The notes under the pieces are model-generated. The model saw only the letters and a list, made by a program, of their open reading frames with translations. It searched no databases and was not told the DNA's origin. A program made the translations under genes and the position numbers. 64,000 nt of DNA from an uncultured Bacteroidales bacterium (lineage in GTDB: Bacteria; Bacteroidota; Bacteroidia; Bacteroidales; Bacteroidaceae): positions 558,001-622,000 of the forward strand of contig CASFRV010000001.1 of the NCBI GenBank assembly GCA_949297215.1. Reading direction: 5' to 3'. Positions within the stretch are counted from its first letter, which is position 1; each line of letters starts with the position of its first letter. This document shows positions 9,301-18,500 of this stretch, one piece after another.

Positions 9301-9571
9301 TGGCAGCTGGGAACTTTTCAACGAGTGTAGCATTCTGTCGCGAGACGCCGACGGGCGACTGCTCGTCAGGCGCCCCGACCGAGTGATGGTCAGGCCCGAC
9401 GAGACCGTTGTGGTCGATTTTAAATTTGGTAAGCCCGCCCGCGAGCACATTGAGCAGGTGGCCAGCTACATGCAGCTGTTGCGGCAAATGGGTCGCCCGG
9501 CCGTCAAGGGCTATTTATGGTATGTGTATAGCGGTCAGGTGGTAGAAGTGGAAGAGCAACATGGAGAATAA
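6398..9571 (+). CDS. addA: AddA/RecB-like UvrD-family helicase-nuclease
   Basis: A 1057-residue SF1A helicase-nuclease. Walker A (ASAGSGKTF) is at residues 10-18; motif II (MIDEFQDTS) is near 387; VGDVKQGIYRFRGGD is near 423; VRLVTIHKSKGL is near 713; LLYVAFTRPKKNL is near 793. The last about 120 residues are a PD-(D/E)XK nuclease: RPDRVMV, then VVVDFKFGK and QVASYMQLL. With the overlapping downstream gene it resembles the AddAB pair that processes double-strand breaks for RecA loading. The AddB start overlaps its end by 11 bases, so the two are translationally coupled. The ATG at 6398 immediately precedes Walker A, as in Bacteroidota homologues. Confidence 0.88.
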   Translation: MDNGVTIYEASAGSGKTFTLAVEYVATALGGDPGAWERILAVTFTNKATAEMKGRILERLFDVWRGCGENDGFLAAVMKRLPRLSEREVRERAGGVLRAIVHDYDSFRVETIDAFFQSLLANLARELGLSARFRVDIDDRRAIEETVDEVMRSLENRPEMLAWTLDYVMERIEGNSKWDIRRELKDFARNLTREVYLINEQRLRNALNDVEPLKRELRSLEAAEKKRVGESARRLYEKISGTTEGFARWKGGNYLEKHLQNLIKGNLDPQPTATRMAETCDVLETWMRKTDVKRHPEWQAEAAALQQLLQATESAREEVERTANSCFLTTYYLNPLRLLDELGRELDVLNEENNRIMLAKTPLLFRHLVEESDAPFVFEKAGMQFQHVMIDEFQDTSTMQWGNFKKLLIENLSSGGSCMLVGDVKQGIYRFRGGDWNILHRIKSEFRQSRVGGDIDIVRLDTNFRSDEAVVAFNNRFFQRAAAELDRLGGSQLAELYSDVSQQVAPGKSDSGYVRVSILPKPEREQRETSDESILNDMGEQITALHDEGLPYNEIALLLRKRAEAEKVIAFFSQYFPLIPLVSEEAFLLSSSMGVNMIMSALRYMADKTNTIALTYLRERYKKNAEAEDLPDALMLHLHELEHLPLYDLVEKLITLLGLDRLPEESAYLFAFLDGVVSFLEENPSDVALFLEYWEERMSQTAISQSSSVDGVRLVTIHKSKGLAFHTVMIPFCEWSIERDRADAMLWCEPSETPYNKIPLVPIPGRYGQRLQKSVYESDYEWEHLQRRIENLNLLYVAFTRPKKNLYVWARGERGLTRVSTVGDLLSTVLFDENDAERFFEVGTPATGAGRKHSGSGQTDNPLRFAETDCPVAFETFEAHVSFKQSNNAARFLSSEDDDSPRSKQQEYLDRGKILHNLFSSIRTAADVDTAMEQFRESGVLTDEKEYASLRRLMGERMSQPQVACWFDGSWELFNECSILSRDADGRLLVRRPDRVMVRPDETVVVDFKFGKPAREHIEQVASYMQLLRQMGRPAVKGYLWYVYSGQVVEVEEQHGE

Positions 9572-12260
9572 AACGAACAACGGGGCATGGGTGCCCTTCT
9601 TAAAGGCTGTTGCCCGCGATTTGCGCAGCAAGTGGGGCGACGATATGAGCAGGCTGACAGTGGTGTTCCCCAACAAGCGTGCCGGGCTGTTCTTCAACGA
9701 ATATCTTGTCGACGAGAGAGCGGCGTCGCCGGTGTGGGCTCCGAGATATGCCACCATCAGCCAGCTGTTTACCTCGCTTTCCACCCTCACCGTCGACGAC
9801 CCCATCGAAACCGTCTGCCGGATCTACAAACTGTATGTCGGTCTGACGGGCAGCAACGAGACGCTCGACTTTTTCTACGGCTGGGGCGAGAAGCTTTTGT
9901 CCGACTTTGACGACGTCGACAAGAACATGGCCGATGCTCACGCCCTTTTTCAGAACATTTCGGAGATAAAAGAGCTTGAAAGCACCGACTATCTCACGCC
10001 CGAACAGCGGCAGGCGCTCGGTACCTTTTTCAAGGATTTTTCCGAGACCGACAACTCGCGCATCCGCCAGAGCTTTCTCTCGCTCTGGAACAACATGTAC
10101 CCCATTTATCGGTCGCTCAACGAAGAGCTGAGCCGAGAGGGAAAGGCCTATGGAGGCGCCTTATACCGCGACGTGGTGGACCGCTTGGAACGGGGCGTCT
10201 TGAAAACCGATGCCGGCGTCGACAGCTATGTCTTTGTAGGCTTCAACGTGCTCGACAAAGTGGAGGAACGCCTGTTCCGCCACTTGCAACAGGAGGGAAA
10301 AGCCTTGTTCTACTGGGATTACGACAACTTCTATGCCGGCGCCGGCACGACGTTCGAGGCCGGCATGTTCCTGCGAAAAAACCTTGCGGCATTCCCCAAC
10401 GAACTTCCCTCTTCCTTTTTCGACAATTTGCTGAAAGACAAGGAAATCAACTTCTATTCTGCCGCCACGGAGAACATACAGGCACGTTTTGCCGCCGGAT
10501 GGCTGCGCAGCCACCTCACGCCCGACGCCAAACGGACGGCCGTCGTGTTGTGCAACGAGACCCTGCTGCTCCCCGTGCTCCATTCGTTGCCGCCCGAGGT
10601 GGGCGACGTCAACGTGACCAAGGGCTTTCCGCTTGCGCACACGCCGGCCTTCTCCCTCATCAGCCGTGAGCTCGATGCCGACGCCTCCTCCGAAGCCATC
10701 GGCAACGCCCCCTTCCTGGCAGCGCTTGCCGAGCGCATCAGGCAGGCTGCACTGCGGTTTCAGGAAGACCATCGGGAAAAGCCCGTCGACCCGCTTGTCC
10801 GACAACTCCACAGCGAAGCCTTTTTCCAAGCATACACCGTTGTCAACCGCTTCAAACTGCTGGTCGACAAGGGGCGCCTGTCTGTGGGCCGCCTCACCCT
10901 GCGCCGTCTGTTAAAGCAGGTGCTGCGCCAAAACTCCTTACCGTTTCATGGAGAGCCGGCCGTGGGGTTGCAAGTCATGGGGCTGCTCGAAACCCGCAAC
11001 CTCGATTTCGAGAACATCCTGATGCTGTCGGTAGGCGAGGGCAACCTGCCCAGGCGTGCCGGCGGCGACAACACGTTCATCCCCCCCATACTGCGCCGCG
11101 AGTTCGGCCTCACCACGCCCCGCAGGCGCACGGCCGTTTATGCCTACTATTTCTACCGCCTTTTGCAGCGGGCGCGCCACGTCAGCCTGGTCTATCGCAA
11201 CGTGGCCGACGACAGACAGAAGGGTGAGATGTCGCGCTTCATGATGCAGCTGCTCGTCGAGACCCGCCTGCCCGTAGCGCACTATGCGCTGAGCGCTCCC
11301 ATCGCTGTGCGGCGCGCTGAGCGTCCCTCCATTCCCAAGCCCGCCGACCTGGCCCGGAGCTTGCGGGAGCTGTCGCCCTCGGCCCTGAACGCCTATCTGC
11401 GCTGCCCGCTCGAATTCTACTTTCAGCGCGTCCTGCGTCTGAAAGAGCCGGAGCCACCTGCCGACGTCGTCGAGCCCAACACGTTCGGCACGCTGTTTCA
11501 CCGCGCGGCCGAGCTGCTCTACCGGGAGCGAATAGCCACCGGTGGCGGCCTGGTGACGGCCGGCGCCTTGGAGCGCTTCCTCGACGACGGCGGCGACGTT
11601 TTTCTCAAGCGCTATGTCGACCGCGCCTTCGCTGACGTTCAAAACGGCACGTCGGGCCCCGCCGAGCTCAGCGTGGTTGTTGAGCGCGTGCTTATGCGTT
11701 ATCTGCGCCAGCTGCTCGAAAACGACAAAAAGCTGGCCCCGTTCAAGATTCTCTCGACGGAAAAAGAGGTGTCGCTGCCCTTCCCCGTCGAATGCCGGGG
11801 CCGGAAGGTCGACGTCACGCTGAAAGGCACTATCGACCGCTTGGACGAAGTGAACCTGGACGGTCTGACGCGTCTGCGCGTGGTCGACTATAAGACAGGA
11901 GGCGAACCCGAGCGGCCCGTCGGCCTCGGTGAGCTTTTCGTTGTTTCCGAGAAAAGGCCCCACTATGTCTTTCAGACGTTTGTCTATTCGCTCATTATGG
12001 CCGCCGAAACCAACCGGCCCATCGTGCCTGCCCTCTTTTTCGTGCACAAGTCGGCCGGCGACGACTACGACCCCCGCATCTTTATGGGCGAGCGCTTGAA
12101 AAAGCAGCCCGTCCTCTGCTTTCAGGACTACGCCGCTACCTTCGAGCAGCGGCTCAGGGAGCTCATTGCCGAAATACTCGACCCCGAGCGACCCTTCGAG
12201 CCCACGTCCGTCGCCGCCTTCTGCAAAAACTGCTGCTTCCGCAGCTTGTGCCTTAGTTAA
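9561..12260 (+). CDS. addB: AddB-like PD-(D/E)XK nuclease with 4Fe-4S cysteines
   Basis: An 899-residue partner of AddA. The N-terminal half follows an inactive SF1 helicase plan (FPNKRAGLFFNEYL early, MGLLETRNLDFENIL in the middle). The C-terminal nuclease domain starts at SPSALNAYLRCPLEFYF and has LRVVDYKTGG as the catalytic D-x-K. Four Cys are placed like the Fe-S staple of AddB: Cys615, then Cys888, Cys891 and Cys897 (C-x2-C-x5-C) at the extreme C-terminus. This supports AddB identity over a generic nuclease. The stop is the first part of an AT-rich inverted repeat. Confidence 0.88.
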   Translation: MENKTNNGAWVPFLKAVARDLRSKWGDDMSRLTVVFPNKRAGLFFNEYLVDERAASPVWAPRYATISQLFTSLSTLTVDDPIETVCRIYKLYVGLTGSNETLDFFYGWGEKLLSDFDDVDKNMADAHALFQNISEIKELESTDYLTPEQRQALGTFFKDFSETDNSRIRQSFLSLWNNMYPIYRSLNEELSREGKAYGGALYRDVVDRLERGVLKTDAGVDSYVFVGFNVLDKVEERLFRHLQQEGKALFYWDYDNFYAGAGTTFEAGMFLRKNLAAFPNELPSSFFDNLLKDKEINFYSAATENIQARFAAGWLRSHLTPDAKRTAVVLCNETLLLPVLHSLPPEVGDVNVTKGFPLAHTPAFSLISRELDADASSEAIGNAPFLAALAERIRQAALRFQEDHREKPVDPLVRQLHSEAFFQAYTVVNRFKLLVDKGRLSVGRLTLRRLLKQVLRQNSLPFHGEPAVGLQVMGLLETRNLDFENILMLSVGEGNLPRRAGGDNTFIPPILRREFGLTTPRRRTAVYAYYFYRLLQRARHVSLVYRNVADDRQKGEMSRFMMQLLVETRLPVAHYALSAPIAVRRAERPSIPKPADLARSLRELSPSALNAYLRCPLEFYFQRVLRLKEPEPPADVVEPNTFGTLFHRAAELLYRERIATGGGLVTAGALERFLDDGGDVFLKRYVDRAFADVQNGTSGPAELSVVVERVLMRYLRQLLENDKKLAPFKILSTEKEVSLPFPVECRGRKVDVTLKGTIDRLDEVNLDGLTRLRVVDYKTGGEPERPVGLGELFVVSEKRPHYVFQTFVYSLIMAAETNRPIVPALFFVHKSAGDDYDPRIFMGERLKKQPVLCFQDYAATFEQRLRELIAEILDPERPFEPTSVAAFCKNCCFRSLCLS

Positions 12261-12349
12261 TTGACAATGCACAATTAAGAATTGAAAATGGAGAAACGGG
12301 CAATTGAGAATGATAATTTTCAATTATCAATTTTCAATTGTTAATTGAA
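12256..12349. repeat. AT-rich inverted repeat between addB and the PPDK-N gene
   Basis: Arms 12256-12289 and 12316-12349 are inverted copies with about 25 of 34 positions matching, built on AATTGA/TCAATT words. It begins inside the addB stop region and ends just before the next start. It is sharply more AT-rich than its surroundings; it may be a small mobile or REP-like element that also acts as a terminator. Confidence 0.6.
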
Positions 12350-12360
12350 ATACGATTGTT

Positions 12361-15312
12361 ATGAGCCAACTGCCCAATCTTAAGGAGCTCGTTCTGCGCG
12401 ATACGCCCTTTGCCGAGCTTATGAACAAGCGCATTTACAACGTGCTGTTGATAGCCACCAAGTATGACGCTTTCATGCTCGAAGACGACGGTCGCGTCGA
12501 CGAGCAGATCTTCAACGAATACACCGCCCTGAGTCTGCGCTACCCGCCCCGCTTCACGCAGGTCACCACCGAGGAAGAAGCCATGCGCGAGCTCGCCGAC
12601 CGCAACTTCGAGCTCGTCATCGTGATGCCCAACATGGACAACCGCGACATCTTCTCGGCTGCCAAGGAGATCAAGCGCCAGTACCCGCAGATCCCCATCG
12701 TTGTGCTCACGCCCTTCTCGCGCGAGGTGAGCAAGCGTTTTGCGCAGGAAGACCTCTCCTCCATCGACTACGTCTTCTCCTGGTTGGGTAACTGCGAGCT
12801 TCTTCTGGCCATCATCAAGCTTATCGAGGACAAACTCAACGCCCCCGACGACACAGCCTCAGTGGGCGTGCAGATCATCCTGCTCGTCGAAGATTCCGTC
12901 CGTTTCTACTCGGCGGCCTTGCCGCATCTCTTCCGCTTCGTGCTCGAACAAAGCCGCGAGTTTTCCAAAGAAGCGCTCAACGATCACCTGAAAACCTTGC
13001 GCATGCGCGGACGCCCCAAGATCATGCTTGCCCGTACCTACGAGGAAGCGTTGGCCATCTACGGGCAGTATGCTGAAAACATCCTGGGAGTTGTCTCCGA
13101 CATGAGCTTTATGCGTGCCGGCGAAAAAGACCCTTATGCCGGCTACCGGCTGGGGCGCTACATTCTTGAAAAAGACCCGCACGTGCCTTTCATTCTCGAA
13201 TCGAGCGAGCAGGCCAACGTCTCCTACGCCGAAAAGCTCGGCGTGCCCTTTCTGAGCAAAAACTCGAAGACTTATCCGCAGGACCTGCGGCGGCAAGTCA
13301 TGGAGCACTTCGGCTTTGGCGACTTCGTCATCATCGACCCCGACACGAAGCAGGAAATCATGCGCATCCGCAACTTGAAGGATTTGCAGAAAAAGGTGTT
13401 TCAAATACCCGACAAGTCGCTGCGCTACCATTTGTCGCACAACCACTTCTCGCGCTTCTTTTTCTCGCGCGCCATGTTCCCGCCCGCCGTCGTTTTGAAA
13501 AAGGTCGACGTGCTCGACTACGCCCACATGGAAGAGGCCCGGCAGCTCATTTTCAATCTCATTGTGCGCTATCGCCGTATGAAAAACGCCGGCGTCGTCG
13601 CCATCTACCAGAAAGAACGTTTCGACGAATACAGCAACTTTGCCCGCATCGGCAACGGCTCCCTTGGCGGCAAGGGGCGCGGCCTTGCCTTCATGGGCTC
13701 GATGGTTAAACGCTATCCGTCGCTCTCGCACGAGGGCTTTTCGGTGGACATCCCCAAGACGGTTGTCATCTGCACCGATATTTTCGACGAATTCATGGAG
13801 ACGAACAACCTCTACCCGATAGCACTGAGCGACGCTTCCGACGGGGAAATACTCTCTGCCTTTGAGAAAGCCACCTTGCCGCAGCGCGTGCTCGACGACC
13901 TCATGGCGCTTTTCGAGGTGGTGCACAACCCCATTGCCGTGCGCTCTTCCAGTCTTTTGGAAGACTCCCACTACCAGCCTTTTGCCGGCGTCTACTCCAC
14001 CTACATGATACCCCGTGCCGACGAGCGCGAACGCATGCTCGTGCTCCTGCGCAGCGCCATCAAGGCCGTCTACGCCTCGGTGTTCTACCGTGGCAGCAAA
14101 TCGTATCTTACGGCCACGCAAAACCTCATCGATCAGGAGAAAATGGCCATCGTCTTGCAGGAAGTGGTCGGCACGGCGCACAACAACCATTTCTATCCGA
14201 CGCTTTCGGGTGTGGCCCGCTCGCTCAATTTCTATCCCATCGGAAGCGAAACGGCCGACGACGGCATCGCACAGGTTGCACTGGGACTTGGCAAATACAT
14301 CGTCGATGGCGGCACCACGTTGCGCTTTTCGCCACGCCATCCCCACCACATCCTGCAACTCGGAACGCCCGAGATGGCACTGCGCGAAACGCAGACAAAG
14401 TTTTATGCCCTCGATCTGGCCAATCTTTCCCCGCAGTTTCAGACGGACGATTCCTTTAATCTTTTAAAGCTCACGCTGAAAGACGCCGACCAGGACGGAA
14501 CGTTGAAATATATCACGTCGACCTACGACCCTTACGACCAGATTATCCGCGAGGGCTACTATCCCCAAGGGCGGAAAATCATTTCCTACGCCAACATCCT
14601 CCAACACGGCATGTTTCCGCTGGCCGAGACGATCGACCGCATTCTCGACGTGGGCAAAAAAGAAATGGGCCGGCCCGTCGAAATTGAGTTTGCCATGAAT
14701 CTTTCCCCCAACGATCCCCACCGTGCCCGCTTCTATCTGTTGCAGATACGTCCCATCGTCGACAGCAAAGAGATGATAGAAGAAGATCTCTCGGCCATAC
14801 CCGAGGCAGATACCTTGATATCGAGCAGAAGTGTACTTGGTAACGGTATAGTATCTGATGTGCAGGATGTTATATACGTGAAAAGCGATGCTTTCGATGC
14901 GGCGGACAACCAGCTCGTGGTCTACGAAATTGAAAAGCTCAACCGCAAGCTCCTCGACGCGGGCCGTGGCTACATTCTTGTGGGGCCGGGCCGTTGGGGC
15001 AGTAGCGATCCGTGGTTGGGCATACCCGTGAAATGGCCGCACATCTGCGCCGCACGTCTCATCGTGGAGTGTGGCCGGGCCGACTACCGCGTCGACCCCA
15101 GCCAGGGGACCCACTTTTTCCAGAACCTCACGTCGTTCGGCGTCGGATACTTCACGGTAAACCCGTATCGCGGCGACGGCCGTTTCGACGAAGCCGTTCT
15201 CGACGCCTTGCCTGCCGAGGAAGAGACGGCTCATCTCCGGCATGTACGCTTCTCCGCCCCGCTCGTCATCAAGATGGACGGCCGCAGGTCGCTGGGCGTC
15301 GTGATGCGCTAA
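12361..15312 (+). CDS. Receiver-receiver-PPDK ATP-binding hybrid protein
   Basis: A 983-residue protein of a Bacteroidota family annotated as PEP/pyruvate-binding. Two receiver-like folds come first: residues about 20-160, where the strand expected to carry the phospho-Asp reads ELVIVMPNMD and lacks it, and about 165-330 (LLVEDSVRFYS, VVSDMSFMRAGEKDP), where an Asp is present. After a linker, residues about 430-830 match the pyruvate phosphate dikinase ATP-grasp domain (GNGSLGGKGRGL, AVRSSSLLEDS, YLLQIRPIV). The phosphohistidine and PEP/pyruvate barrel domains of true PEP synthase are absent; the C-terminus instead ends in GPGRWGSSDPWLG. The phosphoryl acceptor is therefore unknown. Confidence 0.75.
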   Translation: MSQLPNLKELVLRDTPFAELMNKRIYNVLLIATKYDAFMLEDDGRVDEQIFNEYTALSLRYPPRFTQVTTEEEAMRELADRNFELVIVMPNMDNRDIFSAAKEIKRQYPQIPIVVLTPFSREVSKRFAQEDLSSIDYVFSWLGNCELLLAIIKLIEDKLNAPDDTASVGVQIILLVEDSVRFYSAALPHLFRFVLEQSREFSKEALNDHLKTLRMRGRPKIMLARTYEEALAIYGQYAENILGVVSDMSFMRAGEKDPYAGYRLGRYILEKDPHVPFILESSEQANVSYAEKLGVPFLSKNSKTYPQDLRRQVMEHFGFGDFVIIDPDTKQEIMRIRNLKDLQKKVFQIPDKSLRYHLSHNHFSRFFFSRAMFPPAVVLKKVDVLDYAHMEEARQLIFNLIVRYRRMKNAGVVAIYQKERFDEYSNFARIGNGSLGGKGRGLAFMGSMVKRYPSLSHEGFSVDIPKTVVICTDIFDEFMETNNLYPIALSDASDGEILSAFEKATLPQRVLDDLMALFEVVHNPIAVRSSSLLEDSHYQPFAGVYSTYMIPRADERERMLVLLRSAIKAVYASVFYRGSKSYLTATQNLIDQEKMAIVLQEVVGTAHNNHFYPTLSGVARSLNFYPIGSETADDGIAQVALGLGKYIVDGGTTLRFSPRHPHHILQLGTPEMALRETQTKFYALDLANLSPQFQTDDSFNLLKLTLKDADQDGTLKYITSTYDPYDQIIREGYYPQGRKIISYANILQHGMFPLAETIDRILDVGKKEMGRPVEIEFAMNLSPNDPHRARFYLLQIRPIVDSKEMIEEDLSAIPEADTLISSRSVLGNGIVSDVQDVIYVKSDAFDAADNQLVVYEIEKLNRKLLDAGRGYILVGPGRWGSSDPWLGIPVKWPHICAARLIVECGRADYRVDPSQGTHFFQNLTSFGVGYFTVNPYRGDGRFDEAVLDALPAEEETAHLRHVRFSAPLVIKMDGRRSLGVVMR

Positions 15313-15359
15313 ATCTCCGATGAATCGGCACATTTTTTACGTGCCGGCTCAGCTGTTTT

Positions 15360-15392
15360 CCCCGGTCGCTCCGCGTGGCCGGGGAATAATTT
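15360..15392. terminator. Terminator between convergent genes
   Basis: CCCCGG at 15360-15365 pairs with CCGGGG at 15379-15384, with further pairing inside, followed by AATAATTTTAT. It serves the PPDK-N gene on the + strand. Confidence 0.6.
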
Positions 15393-15436
15393 TATATCGC
15401 GCAGCAGGAAAAAATTTTTTCAAAGCTTCAAACAGC

Positions 15437-15517
15437 GTTTTCCCGGCTCCCAAAAACGTAATCAAGCCGGAAAACGTCTTTTTGTAGCCGGGAAAATGTC
15501 TTTTTGAAGCCGGGAAC
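15437..15517. repeat. Short direct and inverted repeats with GCCGGGAAAA core
   Basis: Near-identical 21-22-bp units begin at about 15465 and 15486, with a partial third at 15508 (core AGCCGGGAAAAnGTCTTTTTG). An inverted copy of the core sits at 15437-15447. The same GCCGGGAA word ends the palindrome at 717-788. Confidence 0.6.
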
Positions 15518-15592
15518 CGCACCGGTTCGCGCCGGCAAAAAAATAGGCATGTATATGGAAGAGGGGAAAAAGTGCAATGTTGCGCCTGTCAT

Positions 15593-18500
15593 TCAGCTGT
15601 GGAGCAGCGTGCCCCCGTCAAACCTTTTGCAGCCGGCAATGAGGCGGGCGTAGAGTGCGTTGTGTGCCAGGAGTCGGCCGTTGCCCACGACGAAGAGCTG
15701 CAAGCGGGCCCGCGTCAGTGCAACGTTGAGCTTGCGGTCGACGAGGCAGCCGTCGACCGGCCTGCATGTGGAAATGAGATCCAACTGGTACGGGCTGCTC
15801 ACGGTGGTGCTGAAGATGATGACGTCGCGCTGGCTGCCCTGAAAGCATTCCACGGTGTCGATCGTCATGTCGGCAAGCGGCGCAGGACAGCATCGCTCCA
15901 CCGCCCGCCGGATGGAGGCAATCTGGTTGCGAAACGGCACGATGATGCCCACGCGGCCGGCCAGGTCGTCCGTGGGCAGTCCGTTTTTGCGGTGAAGCGC
16001 CAGCAGCGCGGCGACGAGGGCTGCCGCCACTTCGGCTTCGTTTTCGTTGCACTTGTTGTTAGCCACGTATGCAGGGGCATCAACGTCGATGAAGCCCATG
16101 CGCGTGGTGGCTGCAAAGGCTTCGAGCGGCGTTTCGTAGCGGCTGAAGGGGAGCTGCCCGGTCTGGTGGGCCAGCGGGACAGGCCTGAGGCGGCCGTCGT
16201 AAAAGAAACGGGAGGCAAAGGCACAGATGTCGGCGTGCATGCGGCCCTGACGCTCCGGTTCGTCGATGAGCTCGCGGCGCTCCCATTTTTGCAGAAGATA
16301 ATGCAGCCGCTCAAAAAGCGAGTTACGCAGGTCGAAAAGCCCGATTTCATGCAGCCGGGCGCTCCTGACGAGCGTTTCGGACGGCGCAAGCTGTACGACG
16401 GCTGGCAACTGCTTGTGGTCGCCCACCATGACAAAGCGCCTGATGGCGTCTTTCTGACCGTGGCGCGCCGTGAGCAGTCCGAGCAGCTGCGGTTCGAGCA
16501 TTTGCGACGCCTCGTCGAAGATGGCCATATTGAAAGGCTTCAAGGAAAACAATTCGAGATGTGAGGTCAGCGTGGCCACCGTACCTATAATGATAGGGGC
16601 GTCCGTCAAGAAGCGACGCACATCGCGACGTGTCTGCAAGTTTACGGCACCGGAGAGCAGGCGGCTGCGGAAACGTGGATGGCAGGTCTGTTCGGCTCCG
16701 ATGCGGACATAATAAAACGGCAGTTCTATGGCTTCAAGCATGGCGCAAAGCTCGTCTACGGCCCGGTTGGTGTAGGCCGAAAGGAGCAGGGCAGCCTGCC
16801 CTCCGGCCGAAGCCGCCCGCCGCTGCAAAAACTCCTCGACCATGCCGCGGATATAAACGCTGGTTTTGCCCGTACCGGGCGGGCCAACAAGAATATAATA
16901 ATCGGACGCGCTCATGGCCCGGCCGACCACGCCGGCCAATGGTTCTTCAAAATGACTGAGCAAGGGGGAGGAGGGGAACGTTTCCGGCTGACGGCGGCCC
17001 AGCAGGAGATCGCGGCGGCGGGGAGTGGCTGTCAGCAGGGCGTGCAGGCTGCGATAGTTTTGCGCAAAGACGATGTCCGTACTGTCGTGCTCGATGGCAT
17101 ACGTCTTTCCGGCCGAGAAAACATGTTTGTTCTTCTGCTTGTATAACAGGCTAAGGACGAGCTCGTTTTCTGAAAGTTTATGAACGTAAGCTCTAAACAG
17201 CTGGCGGTTCGTTACGCAGGCCTGTTCGTCCGGGCGTTCGTAGAGAAGCACCATTTCCCCGGGCGTAAAGTTGGGGACAAAGTCGTTGCCGTAATCAGGC
17301 AAACTGAAAACGAGCGTTTCCTGCGTTTCTGCATCGTCGGTTTCGCATAAGACGAGTCCCGGAAGGATGTCGCCGGCCGCCATTTTCGAAGGCAGGTCGG
17401 CACTCCACAGGTTGGCAAAGCTGCGGTTGGAGTCGGGGCGGTTATCGTTGGTTTTGGCAGTAAACTGTTCCCTCTCCAAAAAGGTCAGAAAGGCGGAAAA
17501 ATATTCAGCTTCGAGGGAATCCATCTTTTGAAGCGGCTCTACGACAGCTCTAATGCTTGGAAGCAAATAGTTGTGGTATAATTTGTTATCAAGGCGGTTC
17601 TCGTTGATTGTTTCTTCCGTAAAGGTCGGAAGCATCGACCGGAAATCACCCTTGGCCAGCCGGCGCTCCTGGTGCACGATGGCGTTGCGAAGCGTCAGCA
17701 CGCGTTTAATGGCTGCGGCAGGCGTACGTTCGTCGAAAAATACGGGGTAGCGCGAATAGAACAGGAAAGCGCTGATTTCGTCGTACGGGATGCCGAAATT
17801 ATAGTGAAGTATTTCCTTGTAAAGCGCCATTTGCAGCACGTGTTCTTCCCGCGGTCGTGGTTCGGTGCGGCGGAAATCGTCGGCACGCCCGCTTTTCAGT
17901 TCGACGAGCCGTAGATGGTCGGCCGTCATCACGTCAAGACGGCCGCGCAGCCCAAGGGCTTCGCAAATGAACGTGGGTTCCAGCAAAACGGCTTCGGGGT
18001 TAATGCCGATCTCCGGCGAGCCCAGTCGTTCCCGGACGGTTTTACGGATGTTGTCGAAATGCAATTTTGCGTCTGCAAAGTAAGAAGCATCGATTTCATC
18101 GGACGTACAGGCATATTCGAGCATCGATTCGTGAAAATGGCGGCGGATGGACGTTACGAAGTCCGCCGGCGTCCCGTCGGTTTCGTTGATGCAGTCGTCC
18201 ATGAAGCCGTTGGCTGCGTTTCCCAAGAGGATGGGGCGCGTCGGGCGGTGGGGCTCAAACTTGGCCAGCAGGTAGTTGTACGGATGGCTCCCGAACGGTC
18301 GGTAGCAAGCCGTCAGACTGCTGACATCTACCAGAAAATCGGGCTCGTAGATGATGTAAGCCGCGGTAAACGCTTCTCCGTGTTTCTCAACGTTGAGCAG
18401 GTTTAATTGTACTGCGTTCTCAAGCAAATCTGTCAAGTCCGGATGGAGGCTCGCATCTACCTTCATTTCGTCAGCCTCTGGTGTGGCAGCGGGTACGCAC

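Noticed and set aside
15464-15517. Possible CRISPR array
   Set aside because: Units are 21-22 bp and directly adjacent with no unique spacers, and no cas genes are near.
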